Of a stretch of 64,000 nt of DNA, positions 1 to 11,269 are shown in pieces. This DNA comes from Micropterix aruncella (taxonomy: Eukaryota; Arthropoda; Insecta; Lepidoptera; Micropterigidae). The translations under genes were made by a program, and so were the position numbers. The notes beneath the pieces were generated by a model. That model saw only the letters and a list, made by a program, of their open reading frames with translations, made no database searches and was not told the DNA's origin. How positions within the stretch are numbered: the stretch's first letter is position 1; every line of letters begins with the position of its first letter. The DNA is taken from assembly GCA_944548615.1 (NCBI GenBank), contig OX155972.1:2345625-2409624 (forward strand), in the 5' to 3' direction.

Positions 1-740
1 CCCTCGTCCATTACCCTCTACGCATAAATTAAATTATTTAATAATTATAATTCATCACATTAGTCTCATAAATTCGCTTGTCTGCGTCGTAAATTATTCA
101 AGGTGAAGGGTCTGTGAGGGACCACCCCTCGCTAGACTCCAAGTTGTTCGGTGTGAGGTGGTGGTATCAACTTACGAGTTATCTCCGTATTGAAAGGCGG
201 GTTTGAGTGAAGCAGAAGGTATTTATTGAATCGATTGAAAGCTTGATATTGCCAGTTATAACGCTTCCCGAATAGGTTATGTTGTCGTGGGTGTATTGAT
301 GAACTTCTGCAGTTACGAGGGTATATGGATGAGGATTGTATTTGTGCTCCTAGTATCTTTTACTGGGCACGGTTCGAGTCTGTGGAATTGCAGACTGATG
401 CTTCGTGACTGGGAAAGATAGGGAAAGGAAACCAAAGAGCCGGACTCGTCGAGCGACCTCGTGAGAGGGGTATACGAGTATGCCGTCGCAACCTTGGGGG
501 AGGTGATTACTCGAGGAATGATACTTTGGTTGCTTTTTCGCCGGTTTATATAGGCCGGGAAATGATGCAATCCGAAATATTCCGAGTAAAAGTATTGTTT
601 CATCGTGATGATTCATCGCTGCAAAAGCCAAAATAATAGCTAAATTGTGTCAGTGTATTTCACTGGAAATCGATGCATTTGTTGATCGCATGTAACGGTA
701 CTTAGGGCCGTTACATACCTAAGACTTTACCGGCAAGCAG
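1..740. other. Unassigned AT-rich DNA
   Basis: No credible coding frame is visible. A TATA-like TTTATATAGG near 544-553 could be a promoter remnant of a retroelement, but there is no supporting frame downstream. The stretch ends at the C-rich tract that follows. Confidence 0.4.
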
Positions 741-1100
741 ACACCCCCTCGCGCGCCAAATCCCAACCCCCCCCCCTCCCAAAACCCCTTCCAACCTCCC
801 CCCTCTTAAATCCTTCTATCCCCCTATCCGAGCCTTCCCTCCCCCCCCCCCCCCCCGTCCATTACCCACCACTTCTCTCCCCCTCCCCTACACCTTTTCT
901 CTTCCTCATCCCCTTACCCTCCTCAACCAGCCCTATCCCTGCCCTCCCCCGTCCTCCAACCCTCTCACCCCCATCAACTACCCCCTACCGAACACTCTCC
1001 CGTCTCTCCCCGCCCAACCCGTCTCTCCCCCCTGTAACCTCTCCCCTGACCCCCTTTAACTTCCCTTCAAACACCCCCTTCCCCCCTTTAACAAAATCCC
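715..1100. repeat. C-rich low-complexity tract (family Y)
   Basis: An almost purely pyrimidine, C-dominated stretch with homopolymer C runs near 769 and 840-856. It begins with a phrase (AAGACTTTACCGGCAAGCAG) that recurs near 33365 and, inverted, near 15930 and 16310. It therefore looks like one copy of a dispersed family with an expanded C-rich interior. Confidence 0.5.
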
Positions 1101-1124
1101 TTTTAAATCCTAAGCACTCGGGTA

Positions 1125-1225
1125 TCTATTAGAGCACTCTAAATAAGGCGAGATAGGAACCAACGGAAGAAGAAGAATATCGGAAGATAAAGAATATTTT
1201 CGTCCGGAAATTTATACATGCTGAG
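1125..1225 (+). repeat. Short dispersed repeat
   Basis: The phrase AGAGCACTCTAAATAAGGCG followed by GATAGGAACCAACGGAAG recurs in diverged form at 32535-32615 and, inverted and repeated about three times, at 44180-44480. No coding content is visible. The class is unknown. Confidence 0.45.
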
Positions 1226-1639
1226 TTCTTCTAGGTCTATTTTCTTCGAAGTTAAAGCATTCTAAATAGTATTTTGTAAATTTTGATTTTGTTTATGATT
1301 CACAATATTGCTCATTGTTTTCAATGGGGGTTGGGGCCCCTTATATCCACGGGGCCCTGGGATGCAGCCCAAAAAGCCATTCTTGAGAAAAAAAAGTCCG
1401 TTTCTACCACAACGAATTGCTACGTTGGCAACACCGTTGCCTGCGTAGGCAACACCAGTATCGTTGCATTGAATTCTACATAATAGAGCCCTTTGATAAC
1501 TTCCTGACTGGATGGCGGTGCAATTTGTCATCATTGGCGTTGTTTGTAAGAGATCTCACAACCGTTAGATATTATGAATTATATTATACATACCCAGGTC
1601 TTTTTACGCGGCTGCCCGGCAAAAGAGTAATGCACTGTG

Positions 1640-1990
1640 TTTAGGATTCATCAGTGTATGTTATCCGTTTCTATATTCCATCATAACTTCTAAACACCTG
1701 CACCGATATAGAATTGTATGGTATTGTTAGAATCGCTATGTCATCCCGAGTCATAGGCTACCTTAACTGTCCAAATATTAGGTAAGTACCTATCTGTGGA
1801 AACGCCCAAATGTCCAAATGTCAATAAATTAACATAAATATATCGTGTTTAGTGTCAAATGATAGGTCTGATAGAGTACATTCCGAAAATATATATGTAT
1901 GTTTATGGATAATTACATAAACCACAAATGTTTCATAAAAAAAACGTTATAAAATATAATTATAAATACAGCAGATCACTTTTTGTAATA
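1640..1990 (+). repeat. Dispersed repeat, inverted copy at 52310-52620
   Basis: The order of phrases matches the reverse complement of 52310-52620: TTCTAAACAC, GTTAGAATCG, ATGTCATCCCGAGTCATAGG, ATATATCGTGTTTAGTGTCA, CATTCCGAAAATATAT. The last part (TACAGCAGATCACTTTTTGT) also occurs near 14255 and, inverted, near 46150. It could be the 3' end of a retroelement. No protein is visible. Confidence 0.55.
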
Positions 1991-2044
1991 GCAGTTATGT
2001 TTTATTCCTTTTAACATATTTACTCGTTAAGAAAACGTAAACAA

Positions 2045-2612
2045 TCTATATATATAAAAGAAAGTCGGGTTTGTTTGAACATTTATAACTTGAGAACGGC
2101 TGGACCGATTTTCATGGTTTTTGATTCGTTGTATTAGTCTCCGTCCCGAATAGCAGAATAACTATTAAAAACAAAAATTGAACAATTTAAAAAAAAAACA
2201 AAAACCATTTTCCCATACAAAATGAAAATACGTGTTTTTCTCATGGCCAGTTGTACGTGGCATGTTCACGTGTCGGCAAATCATCCGCTTTATTTGTTCT
2301 TGCGCCTGATAAAATAACAAAAAATGTCGTATATCACAAGGTGCTTCAGTGAAGAGAATTAAACCGAGTGTATCCCATGCTGCAAAATATGTAAATAGTT
2401 TAATTTAATCATGGCTTGCTGACACGCGATTGATATACTTATTTTTTGTACTTTTATATTTCTTTTTGTGCTATTATCTTAATAAAGTAGTGAACTTAAT
2501 ATTTATTTTGTATTCATTGTATTACTTTCATAAAATCATAAATTAAGTTCAGCTAATCTGTAACACGACATTCATTGACTGTTAGGCGGTACGAAGTTGC
2601 CGGGTCAGCTAG
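2045..2612 (+). mobile_element. Non-autonomous Helitron, complete ends
   Basis: The element starts TCTATATATATAAAAG after an A and ends GGGTCAGCTAG before a T. These are the TC...CTRR termini and A/T target expected of Helitrons. The 568-bp body matches the reverse complement of 12130-12680 nearly throughout. It keeps a relic of the helicase C-terminus (2236-2350), so it is an internal deletion product of an autonomous element. There is no target duplication, as expected for rolling-circle transposition. Confidence 0.85.
2236..2350 (+). pseudogene. Helitron helicase C-terminal relic
   Basis: The frame reads FSHGQLYVACSRVGKSSALF and continues with a LAPD..TK stretch. This is the last conserved motif of the Pif1-like helicase domain of Helitron RepHel proteins, where the arginine of ACSRVG belongs to motif VI. 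Only about 38 residues survive before the frame is lost. No Rep domain is present in this copy. The same segment is retained at 12400-12491 on the other strand. Confidence 0.85.
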
Positions 2613-2723
2613 TATAATGTAAAATGGGACAAAGAAGGAGCCTCCTCAAAGATTGTGCACATTTTAGACAGTCTGCGATCATGAACAATCGGGCGTCCCT
2701 GGAAACGGTGAGTCTAAACTCAC

Positions 2724-3126
2724 CGTTGGAAAATTAACGAAAAAATAAAATAAAAGAAAAATGTTCATGGGTTTCGTAACTGTCAAACATTTAATGTTCA
2801 TCCCGTCGATACGGTACAATCTCCCCTAAAATTAAAGAAAGTATTTAAATAAAGGTTTCGAATCGACAAGATATATCCACAATATTCGGACCACAATTAT
2901 TACATAGTTTATGTAATTCAATCGTGTCATGCTGACACGCGATTGATATACTTAATTTTTGTACTTTTATATTTGTTTTTGTGTTATTATCTTAATAAAG
3001 TAGCGAACTTAATATTTATTTTGTATTCATTGTATTACTTCCATAAAATCATAAATTAGGTTAAGCTAATCTGTAACACGACATTCATTGACCGTTAGGC
3101 GGTACGAAGTTCGCCGGGTCAGCTAG
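2724..3126 (+). mobile_element. Truncated and rearranged Helitron copy
   Basis: The 3' 220 bp (CTGACACGCGATTGATATAC through GGGTCAGCTAG) closely match the neighbouring Helitron. A short upstream piece (near 2728-2765) matches its 5' interior. The helicase segment is replaced by unrelated sequence. It ends with a proper CTAG before T. Confidence 0.7.
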
Positions 3127-3276
3127 TACATAATATAATAAATACAATTCATTCTACCTTAGTAGGTAGTTATTTCTAAACTTGAATTTATTTATTTGTT
3201 TATTCGCTTGTTACTAATCAACATTACACTAAAACCAAGGCATTGAAAAGTAAAATTAATAAAGATATCACCGTAA

Positions 3277-3600
3277 TTATACAAATAGAATGACATTTAT
3301 AATATAAAAATAAATAATTAATAGCCTGCAATTTAAACGAGTGACGGTTGATGGTAAAATATCAGAATCTGGTGCCATCGAAAGCACGCGCCAACAAGTT
3401 CCAGCTCGTAAGGTTAGTGCGCGAGAACGGCTCCGCGAAAATATGGTGCGATCGAGCACGAAGATAATTATTTGGTACGAAAAGATCCACCTTGGCTAGT
3501 AAGCTAGGGTTATCAGTTTTACCACGAATTAGATTCAAAACATAGGATATGGTCAACATTTCTCTTCTGAGACAGAGAGAGTTATAGCCGACCATGCCAT
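3277..3600 (-). pseudogene. LINE reverse transcriptase C-terminal fragment
   Basis: The minus frame contains LIRGKTDNPSLLAKVDLFVP then NNYLRARSHHIF and ends near FDGTRF. The same pattern (RVDNPSMLAKVCLFVPDNY) occurs at 62396-62465, so both are C-terminal tails of one LINE family. This tail region normally follows the RT thumb in CR1/Jockey-type ORF2. Catalytic RT motifs are absent: it is a 5'-truncated relic. Confidence 0.65.
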
Positions 3601-3884
3601 GCCTTGGTCATGACAAAAATGGAAAATATCCGTACTGCTTGAAGTACAAAAATCTCAAAAAACATGAGAGTATAGGTATCTTAATGCGGATTCCAATGCA
3701 TCATTGCGTCTAATATTTTCATTAATGTGAATAATTATGGGAAAGTAACTATCGTGATAGTTGTGACTTTAAATTAATTTGAGTAATATATAATTGGTAT
3801 GATAATCATCAATAATTAGAAAATAAAGTAATAATAATAAGAAAATAAAGTAATAATGAAAATTGCTGATTTAATAGATAGAAC

Positions 3885-4567
3885 AATATCAAATTTCAAA
3901 TTTCAAATTATTTATTGAGTTCAAATTATGAGTACATTCAATATACAAAAGTCTTAACCTACCAAGGTAGACAATTTATTTTAGTTATCCTAAGAAATCT
4001 ATAATATTATATTTATATAAATAAACAAAATCATACTTAATGTAACAGAAATATCTTAATTACCTAATAAAAATTCGTAAGAAAATGTCATGAAAATTGT
4101 CAATATTATTTTATTTTAAAACATGATAAAAATTAATATATATTTATATATGTATTAAATAATATGTATTAATAATATACAAAACAAATTCATAAAAATT
4201 AAAATAAAATTATATTTAGAAATCATCAATTTATATTACTACATATACCATTATGTTTTTATTATAAAGATTATAGAGATTCAATTATATAATAACGTTT
4301 TCAATATCTGCATATGTACAATTTAAGAGGTAGGCACTCAAGCTATTTTTAAATTTATATGATATTTTAATGTCTTTAATATTAGGTGGTAGGCAATTAT
4401 AAAATTTGGGGGCAAGATAAGAGAAACTGGATTGGCCAAAAGCGGATCTACTGAGTGGTATTTCAAAATTTGTTTGTGTCGATCTTCTTGTTACACGAGA
4501 TTGCTGGCTTTATTTCTGTTCTCCTAACTCTCTCTGGAATTTGGTGAGAGTTACCAGCACAAACATT
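3885..4567 (-). mobile_element. 5'-truncated LINE 3' end
   Basis: The reverse complement matches 9150-9842, the 3' end of the LINE at 8349, including the coding tail, the whole 3' UTR and the terminal AATTTGAAATTTGAAA. Homology stops sharply at about 4567, inside the coding region. This is the 5' truncation typical of target-primed reverse transcription. Confidence 0.8.
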
Positions 4568-4569
4568 AT

Positions 4570-5180
4570 CTATAGCCATAATTATCCTAGTAGTATTGAT
4601 ATAGTCATGAAAACAGATAATCGTTTACTAAAAAATACAATATTTAAAAATAATGGTCAAATCCAGCAGTAGCACAGTATAACTTACACACTCGCATACT
4701 TACACAAACACGCACAGATACACACAAACACATTCACATGCACAAGCTCACATGGTGTCATACTCAGGTCCTCAGGCATTATTGGCCGATCAACAGGCAC
4801 AGATTTTATGGTTTAGGTCTTCGCTGCGTGTTACCGCCAACGCGTCACTTACTGACGCGTCCTTCAAAAATAAAACGGTAAATAGTATATATTTTACAGC
4901 TTCGACTATATGAGAATGCCGTCCTCATAAAAGTGCCGCCCCCAATTAAGTGCCGCTCAAAGCCGACACCCCTCCCCACCCCGCCCATCCTAGATACACC
5001 ACTGCTATATTCTACGCAGTCTGGGCTGAATATACCAAAAACGGTAAATATTATGACTGTAGCAAACCTTGTCTTTCTATCGCCTAAATATTATCGGGTC
5101 ACATAAATATTATCAAAAAAGGTTTTTATTTTCCAATTCCAGGAAGATTTCATTTATGTGTGTAAGGGGCTCTCTACACG
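4570..5180. other. Unassigned, CA-rich in part
   Basis: A degenerate CA/ACAC-rich stretch occupies about 4680-4755. It resembles the CA-rich 3' UTR of the LINE at 43180. No coding frame is supportable. A GC-richer segment at 4830-4990 is unassigned. Confidence 0.35.
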
Positions 5181-5181
5181 A

Positions 5182-5462
5182 TCAAGCATGCTTGTCAAGC
5201 ATCGCGTCGCGGGCTGGGAGGGGATCGTATACCGCAGGACGTATGCAAATATATTTTTTAATATTTACCGAAATCGCTTAATTTTGTAGTTGTATACCAG
5301 GGAGTCAGGTAAATTAGACGAAATTGATTGATAAATGACGTGATTCCCTGGTATAAAATACGTAATTAGGCATTTTTGGATAATATTTTTAAAAAAAATA
5401 TATTTTCTGCGGTTTGCGATCCCTTCCCAGCCCGCGACTCGATGCTTGACAAGCATGCTTGA
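5182..5462. mobile_element. Foldback (long-TIR) element
   Basis: The left arm starts TCAAGCATGCTTGTCAAGCA and the right arm ends with its reverse complement. Arm similarity extends about 75-85 bp through a GGGCTGGGA(A/G)GGGATCG block. An inner pair (TATACCAGGGAGTCA / TGATTCCCTGGTATA) makes the element foldable along most of its 281 bp. There is no protein. It is MITE-like; the superfamily is not recognised and target duplications are unclear. Confidence 0.75.
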
Positions 5463-5589
5463 ACAATAAAATATTGGTTGCTTTTTATTTTTTTTATGAT
5501 AAGGTTTGTGCCGGAATACGAAGTCCACAAGCGACCATCGAAAGTTGCCATCATAAATCCTTGTCGAATATTTTAAAGAAAATCTAGTC

Positions 5590-5812
5590 GTTCGCGATGA
5601 AAAAAAAATCGGTTCACCCCAAGACTCTCACGACAGCCCCCCTTCCCCCCCCCCCCCCCGCACGTCAAACCCCTAGCCTCCGTCTTTACCCTCCAACCCT
5701 CTTAACTGCCCTCCTTCCTCTCCCGCGTGTCAAAGCTCCAGCCCCACCCTTTACCGTCCAACCTCCAAAGACCTTGGTCTCTCCAGGAAAACAATCAACT
5801 CCTTCTTAAAAA
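5590..5812 (-). repeat. Family Y C-rich repeat
   Basis: AATCGGTTCACCCCAAGACT at the left matches, inverted, the GAGTCTTGGGATGAGACAACCGATT phrase of the 15.8-16.5 kb tandem copies. The interior is C-rich with a long C run at 5643-5660. No coding function is supported, although a short frame crosses it. Confidence 0.5.
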
Positions 5813-5814
5813 AA

Positions 5815-6480
5815 TATCTAAAACTTCAATTCCCGCATCTCAAATACTATAGCTTCAAAGGGGAATTGAATAGGTTGTAAGGTATACGATCACATGTGGC
5901 AAGACAGCTGTCCTAAATCTACCATAGCCGGTCGTAACTCCGGAGTCCACCGCCCACCTCCCTGAAGTATAATAATAATATTATGATGGGCCCGATTCCG
6001 GTCAGTAAATCCCATGGCAGCTACGTTTGTATCTATTTTAATATTAGTTAATTCCGCAACGCTAGTGCGCTAGTAGATTTATGTTTAATTTCTGACACGT
6101 CAAGCTCCACCGGACTTTGGTGGTGCGTTTGATCTAATTTCATCTCAAGTGCTTCATAGGCACTAATCACTGTTTTAATGCTCCACGTCTGCAGACGGAC
6201 AGGAAATGGCGTTGAAGTAAATATAGATACTTGATACTTGTAGTAAATTTAGTAATAAACACAGAAATGCAACCAATTGAACATAAATATGCTGAAGTAC
6301 TAGATAGATACTAGGTTAATCCTTGAAATTGTAGAAGACGGCGTTACCTATGTATAAAGTGGTGTTTAAATATTACGTATCGCAATTTTTGAAGATTGTT
6401 GGCCCTCCCTCCTTCCCATGTAACGCGCCGTAACGTTTTTCTTTGCCCCCCCCCCCCCCCTCCCCCCTTCCTAATCATCC
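5815..6480. other. Unassigned, with C run
   Basis: No recognisable coding sequence. A C-rich run of about 20 bases lies at 6447-6466, directly beside the RT relic that follows, and may be another family Y insertion interrupting it. Confidence 0.35.
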
Positions 6481-6486
6481 TGTGTA

Positions 6487-6870
6487 GATTTTTTTTTGTC
6501 CGGAATCCATATTGACTGTCTGAAATGACCACAAATTTTTCAAGGAAACCATTTAGTCGTTTTTCGGTGACCATCTCCAAAATTTTTGAGAAATTGCTCA
6601 GTAGGGCTACGGGTCGATAATTTTATTTTCTACGCTCGTGGGATCGCCCTTTTTTATATATCGGTGTAATCTTGGCTACTTTATGACAATCTGGAAATAT
6701 TCCCTCTGAAAAGCTTAAATTGTAAAGATATGTTAGACAAGGTGCCAGTACACGTTTATGGATTTTAATTACGCTAACAGGTATATCATCGAGACCAGTT
6801 GATTTTTTGTTCTTTGAAGAGTCGATGCATTTTTCTATTTCTTGATTGTTAATTGATAGTTTGATCCTTT
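6487..6870 (-). pseudogene. LINE RT N-terminal fragment
   Basis: The minus strand reads through KNKKSTGLDDIPVSVIK, then FPDCHKVAKITPIYKKG, then NYRPVALLSNFSKILE, then ISDSQYGFR. These are the palm/fingers motifs RT1 to RT3 of non-LTR retrotransposon reverse transcriptases. A frameshift lies near the KKG/NYRP junction. The catalytic FADD box is absent because the sequence is cut near 6487 by a T-rich and C-rich block. CR1/Jockey group is inferred from the NYRPVALL and QYGFR forms. Confidence 0.8.
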
Positions 6871-6899
6871 TAAATGTAGTTTATGTAGAAATCTTTGGA

Positions 6900-8345
6900 T
6901 GCTTTCTATTTTTCTATTTTTCATATATTTTCGTTATTGAATTGCTGATTCTCTATGTTTTTCTTTATTTCTGTTTATTTTTCTAGTTTTTATGTCTTTG
7001 TTATTTTTGAATTTCAATGTTTTTTTTATATTAGTTTTTTATAGACTTTTTTATAATTTGAAATGTAATTTTATTTGTAGAAATACCATTAGATATGTTA
7101 TTTCTATACCCAGATCGGGTTTTTGAAAATAAATTTTTCTTATTTCTTATTTCTTATTTATAAACGTTACGTAAAACCCAATTGACCATTTTTACCTAAA
7201 AGTCACACTTATGTTGCGAAAAGTATCGGAAAGTACCGGAAAGTCGCTAAAATACCTTTGTTATTGTTTTAATCGCGTTTGCGGTAATAATAAATAAAAC
7301 AAGAGATTTCTAACTCGCAATACATGTGTATATTGTTTATTTTATTTATTCATATTGTTATTTAATAAACAATCGCAAATAATTTAATAAATATTTGCTA
7401 AAGTTTAAAATATGTTAAAATGGGCTTAAATTTGTCCTTAATTACTACTAATTAGTTTACTACTAATAGATTACATTAAATTATGCCGTTTTCCTGACTT
7501 GGCCCTGTCTTTACATACATTTTTGGCTTCATCCACCATTGTTCTTCTCATGCATTCTCCTATTTTAGCTTTTTTTTACTAATAAACTCTTAAAATAAAA
7601 AAAGCAATGTTACGTAACGCGTTGTTCGAACCCCCTTCTCGCCCCTATCGAAACGTTTTACAGGACCTCCCCCTTCATCCCAAAATTGCGTTACGTAATA
7701 CTTGAACGTCCCTTAAGGTCTGATCATTTCAGAACAGCCGTCGTAGACATCTTAAAAAACACGGAAAACAAGTACATATTTGCGTTTTAAAATAATTGAA
7801 TTTCGTAGTTTTGAAGGAAAAAAACATCTTTTTTAGGCGAAAATCACTTCTGTAATCTCTTGTAGTCAATAGTCAATTATAGTCTTTTATTTAACCAAAA
7901 TTGTACATACAGTTTGATACGTCATAATAATATAACAAAACTTACTTAGGGTATTCGATTATATAGGGTATTCGATTGCTTAATTCCGTACTTCATTTGG
8001 CAACAAGTAGAGCTGTCGTCTACAACGGTCGAACCCGTTACCTCAGGAAGTTTTAAGAGCCTTATTACAAAATAGCGTAGGTATTCTTTTAAAATGAGTT
8101 GAAAAAATGAACGCATTTTTTTTTGGATGTAACTATAAAAGATAGGATAAATAAATAAATAAATAAATAAATAACTATTCAACCCTGGGAGAAAACCGCG
8201 GCACTGAGCGCTCTTCTCTTGCGCAAGCAAATATATACACAATTTCTAATTGTTTTTTGCAGTGTTTTCTCCTTTCTAATGACAATAATTTATATTATGT
8301 CGTATTGCTAAAAGAGTGAACTTTAATATAGTATAAGTATTATAT
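6900..8345. other. Unassigned AT-rich DNA
   Basis: No gene is visible. It holds T-rich low complexity (6900-7060), a short TTTCTTAT repeat near 7135, GTTACGTAACGCG at 7610 with GCGTTACGTAATA at 7685 (a possible small inverted repeat) and an (AAAT)n microsatellite at 8150-8176. Confidence 0.4.
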
Positions 8346-8348
8346 AAT

Positions 8349-9842
8349 CACCCCTTGCTGATGACTAAACTGAAACGGATCGGACTCGGAGAAAATGCGC
8401 TAGAGTGGTTTAAATCGTATCTATCAGAAAGACTGCAGATGACTAGACTCCGCGAAGAATATAGTTCTACACAGCATATAACGTATGGTGTCCCACAGGG
8501 CAGCGTGTTGGGTCCAATTCTCTTTTTGGTGTATCTGAATGATTTCTGCAAACTCCCAGCAATAGGAAAGGTCATCAGTTTTGCCGACGACACCGTTTTA
8601 TTGGTCAAGTCTTCGACTTGGGCAGATCTGTTTACCGATACTGAATTAGTACTGAGAAACGCGAAGAGATGGTTGGATAGAAACTTATTGACCTTAAATA
8701 TAAGTAAAACAAATTTTATGACCTTTAGCAAGACAAACACTGACCAACCAACTTCAACTATTAAGCTTCACTCGTGCATCAGAACGCAAGATTGCCAGTG
8801 TATGAATGTCGACAGGGTATCCTCCATTAAGTACTTGGGCGTGATGTTAGACAACAGACTGCGCTGGGAGGATCATTTAACGAAGGTTGCGGCAAGACTG
8901 AGAAAACTTGTGTATTACTTTAGGAGTTTGCGGAACATCTTAGATTTCAATACGCTAAGAAGTGTCTACTTTGCTGTCTGCGAGTCGGTTATTCGATATG
9001 GCATTATAACTTGGGGCTGTGCGGCAAAAACGCTTCTGGCCACCCTTTACAAAGCGCAGAAGGCTATACTGAGGGTGATCAATAAAAAACCCCAAACATA
9101 TTCTTCCGATGACCTTTTCCGAGAGTATAGAGTGTTGAGTGTGAGAAAAATGTTTGTGCTGGTAACTCTCACTAAATTCCAGAGTGAGTTAGGAGAACAG
9201 AAAAAAAGCCAGCAATCTCGTGTAACAAGAAGATCGGCACAAACAAATTTTGCAATACCACTCAGAAGATCCGCTTTTGGCCAATCCAGTTTCTCTTTTC
9301 TTGCCCCCAAATTTTATAATTGCCTACCACCTAACATTAAAGGCATTAAAATATCATATAAATTTAAATATAGTTTGAGTGCCTACCTCTTAAATTGTAC
9401 ATATGCAGATATTGAAAACATTATTAAATAATTGAATCTCTAAAATTTTTATAATAAAAACATAATAGTATATGTAGTAATATAAATTGATGATTTCTAA
9501 ACGTAATTTTATTTTAATTTTTGTGAATTTATTTTGTATATTATTAATACATATTATTTAATACATATATAAATATATATTAATTTTTATCATGTTTTAA
9601 AATAAAATAATATTGACAATTTTCATGACATTTTCTTACGAATTTTTATTAGGTAATTAAGATATTTCTGTTACATTAAGTATGATTTTGATTATTTATA
9701 TAAATATAATATTATAGATTTCTTAGGATAACTAAAATAAATTGTCTACCTTGGAACAGGCGGCAGCCTAGTTAGGTTAAGACTTTTGTATATTGAATGT
9801 ACCCATAATTTTAACTCAATAAATAATTTGAAATTTGAAAAT
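8349..9842 (+). mobile_element. 5'-truncated CR1-group LINE
   Basis: The block comprises an open RT fragment (8355-9431) and a 3' UTR ending in short AAATTTG repeats near 9825-9842 instead of a long poly(A). That is typical of CR1-group elements. A second, inverted 3' copy lies at 3885-4567. The 3' UTR phrase GAACAGG...CTAGTTAGG also occurs, diverged, at the 3' end of the 37.5-41.9 kb LINE, suggesting related families. Confidence 0.85.
8355..9431 (+). CDS. Partial LINE reverse transcriptase (C-terminal 358 residues)
   Basis: The frame is uninterrupted for 358 codons. YGVPQGSVLGPILFLVYLND at residues 44-63 is RT motif 4, and FADD at 76-79 is the catalytic YXDD-type box. LNISKTNFMTF near 113-123 and SIKYLGVMLDNRLRW near 155-170 follow as in CR1/Jockey ORF2. 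A C-terminal domain without RNase H completes it. The endonuclease and RT motifs 0-3 are missing because the element is 5' truncated, so the product cannot support retrotransposition. The first codon is only where the fragment begins, not a real start. The lack of stops suggests a relatively recent insertion. Host chromatin context and expression cannot be judged. Confidence 0.85.
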   Translation: MLMTKLKRIGLGENALEWFKSYLSERLQMTRLREEYSSTQHITYGVPQGSVLGPILFLVYLNDFCKLPAIGKVISFADDTVLLVKSSTWADLFTDTELVLRNAKRWLDRNLLTLNISKTNFMTFSKTNTDQPTSTIKLHSCIRTQDCQCMNVDRVSSIKYLGVMLDNRLRWEDHLTKVAARLRKLVYYFRSLRNILDFNTLRSVYFAVCESVIRYGIITWGCAAKTLLATLYKAQKAILRVINKKPQTYSSDDLFREYRVLSVRKMFVLVTLTKFQSELGEQKKSQQSRVTRRSAQTNFAIPLRRSAFGQSSFSFLAPKFYNCLPPNIKGIKISYKFKYSLSAYLLNCTYADIENIIK

Positions 9843-10260
9843 TATAAGAATCTTATTTTATTTCTGAGAAAATTAGAATGATACAGGAAGATTTTTTTTT
9901 AATTTTGTGTAATTGTAAGTAATGTATACCTTGGATATGTGGTCAAAAAACGAAAAAATAAAGCCGTAGTGTACATCAAGAATACATGACGGACATAAAA
10001 AAAAATAGTATACGGTTTTCGTTGTAGTGATATTACTGTATTAAGGAGCTCAAAGTTTGCCTTCCGAGCGTTTTACGAATAACGACTTTCGGAAAATGGG
10101 CTGAATAAGTAAATAATATTCGTTATATCTAAAATTAAAGGCCGCTATGGTCAACATCAAGAAATGGTCCAGGTAATTCAGTAACTAAGGTTTGTAGAAA
10201 TCTCTTCATTTCTTGGAATTAGAACGCCAAAAATCCACTTTTCTTGCCTTTCTGGAAAAA

Positions 10261-10960
10261 ATATGTGATAGGGCTCTTAACGATATTGATCGTTCTGTCT
10301 CCCGTGAGGTGAGCGCAGAATACTTAGTACGAAACAGTCCACCGTCTAGTTACGCCACACGCCCGTAAGAGACCAACGCCTTACCACGAGATAACCAGGT
10401 TAATCACCCAGAGGGCCGACACTCACGCCCTTACTTCCAATTGCGACCAGATTATTCCATTCTCTCGATTGGTTACGAGTTCGAGGTCGCTTGCGCGGTC
10501 CTCTCCCTTACGAAGCGGCGAAACGGTGTATACCGAATCTATCGCGGACCACGGCATCCTTTGCCCGGCTGTTCACCCAGGATCGGGTAGCCGATGGTGG
10601 TTTCAAGAGTAGTCGCCGTAAGGTCCGGAACCACCCCCGCTCTATAGGAAACAGTACTGCTTCCAGAGTCCCCCGACTGTTAGTCAGAGTGCGCAATCGA
10701 TTAGCTTATGCCACACGGTGCGCTGACCGTCCAGGAGCGCCAGAAAGTTGATTCCTAGGGGAAACTAACGCTAAGGCCAGAGTCCTACCCAGGCTCGTAC
10801 TTCATGCGTGGAGGTCGTCGGATGGGTGTTGACCCGTGAGTGTGACCAACCCTGAACAGAATGGGTCTTCGTGGCCAACTCAGCAAGACTCCCTAGCGCA
10901 TAGACTACAGCAAGACTCCCTAGCGCATGGATTACAGAAAAGACAAATAAACAAAACAAA
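10261..10960 (+). repeat. Family X repeat, copy A
   Basis: Long, collinear similarity to 14838-15469: ACAGTCCACC, TCTCTCGATTGGTTACG, CTCCCTTACGAAGCGG, TTGCCCGGCTGTTCA, TCTATAGGAAACAGTACTGC, AGAATGGGTCTTCGTGGCCA. Diverged copies lie at 42730-42990 and, inverted, at 50990-51440. It is moderately GC-rich with no conserved frame. Its left part recurs inverted at 11270-11460, giving this copy inverted ends. The class is unresolved; copy B has retroposon-like target duplications. Confidence 0.65.
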
Positions 10961-10965
10961 CCCCG

Positions 10966-11125
10966 CCCGGTGGCGTAGTGATTAGGTCGCCTGATCTTAC
11001 ATTGTAAGGTCCCGGGTTCGATTCCTGGCTGGGCCACCATTTTCTGTTAGGATAAAATTAACGGAATTGCATTTTTAACTCATAAAATGCAATAACAAGA
11101 CACACACTTACACACGTTACACGCA
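10966..11125 (+). mobile_element. tRNA-derived SINE
   Basis: A tRNA-like head contains a box A-like TGGCGTAGTGATTAGG and a perfect box B, GGTTCGATTCC. A T-arm (CCGGG/CCTGG) and an acceptor-like pairing (GCCCGG/CTGGGC) are visible and a CCA follows. A body of about 90 bp ends in GCAATAACAAGACACAC. The same head and body occur inverted at 43005-43165. The encoded CCA and the body argue for a SINE, not a functional tRNA. Anticodon identity is uncertain because the anticodon arm does not fold canonically. Confidence 0.7.
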
Positions 11126-11269
11126 CACATACATATACACACTTCATAGTAGGGTTGGTTGTAAGAGATTGTCATATGACAATAAACCCGCCCATCGTGA
11201 AATTTCTTAATAAAGAGTAGAAACAAACAAATATCACCGGAATTTCGGATTTTTTCGCTATGAAACAAT

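Noticed and set aside
10966..11042. Functional tRNA gene
   Set aside because: The anticodon arm does not fold with a seven-base loop containing U33, CCA is encoded in the DNA, and a shared 90-bp body follows in a second copy. A tRNA-derived SINE explains it better.
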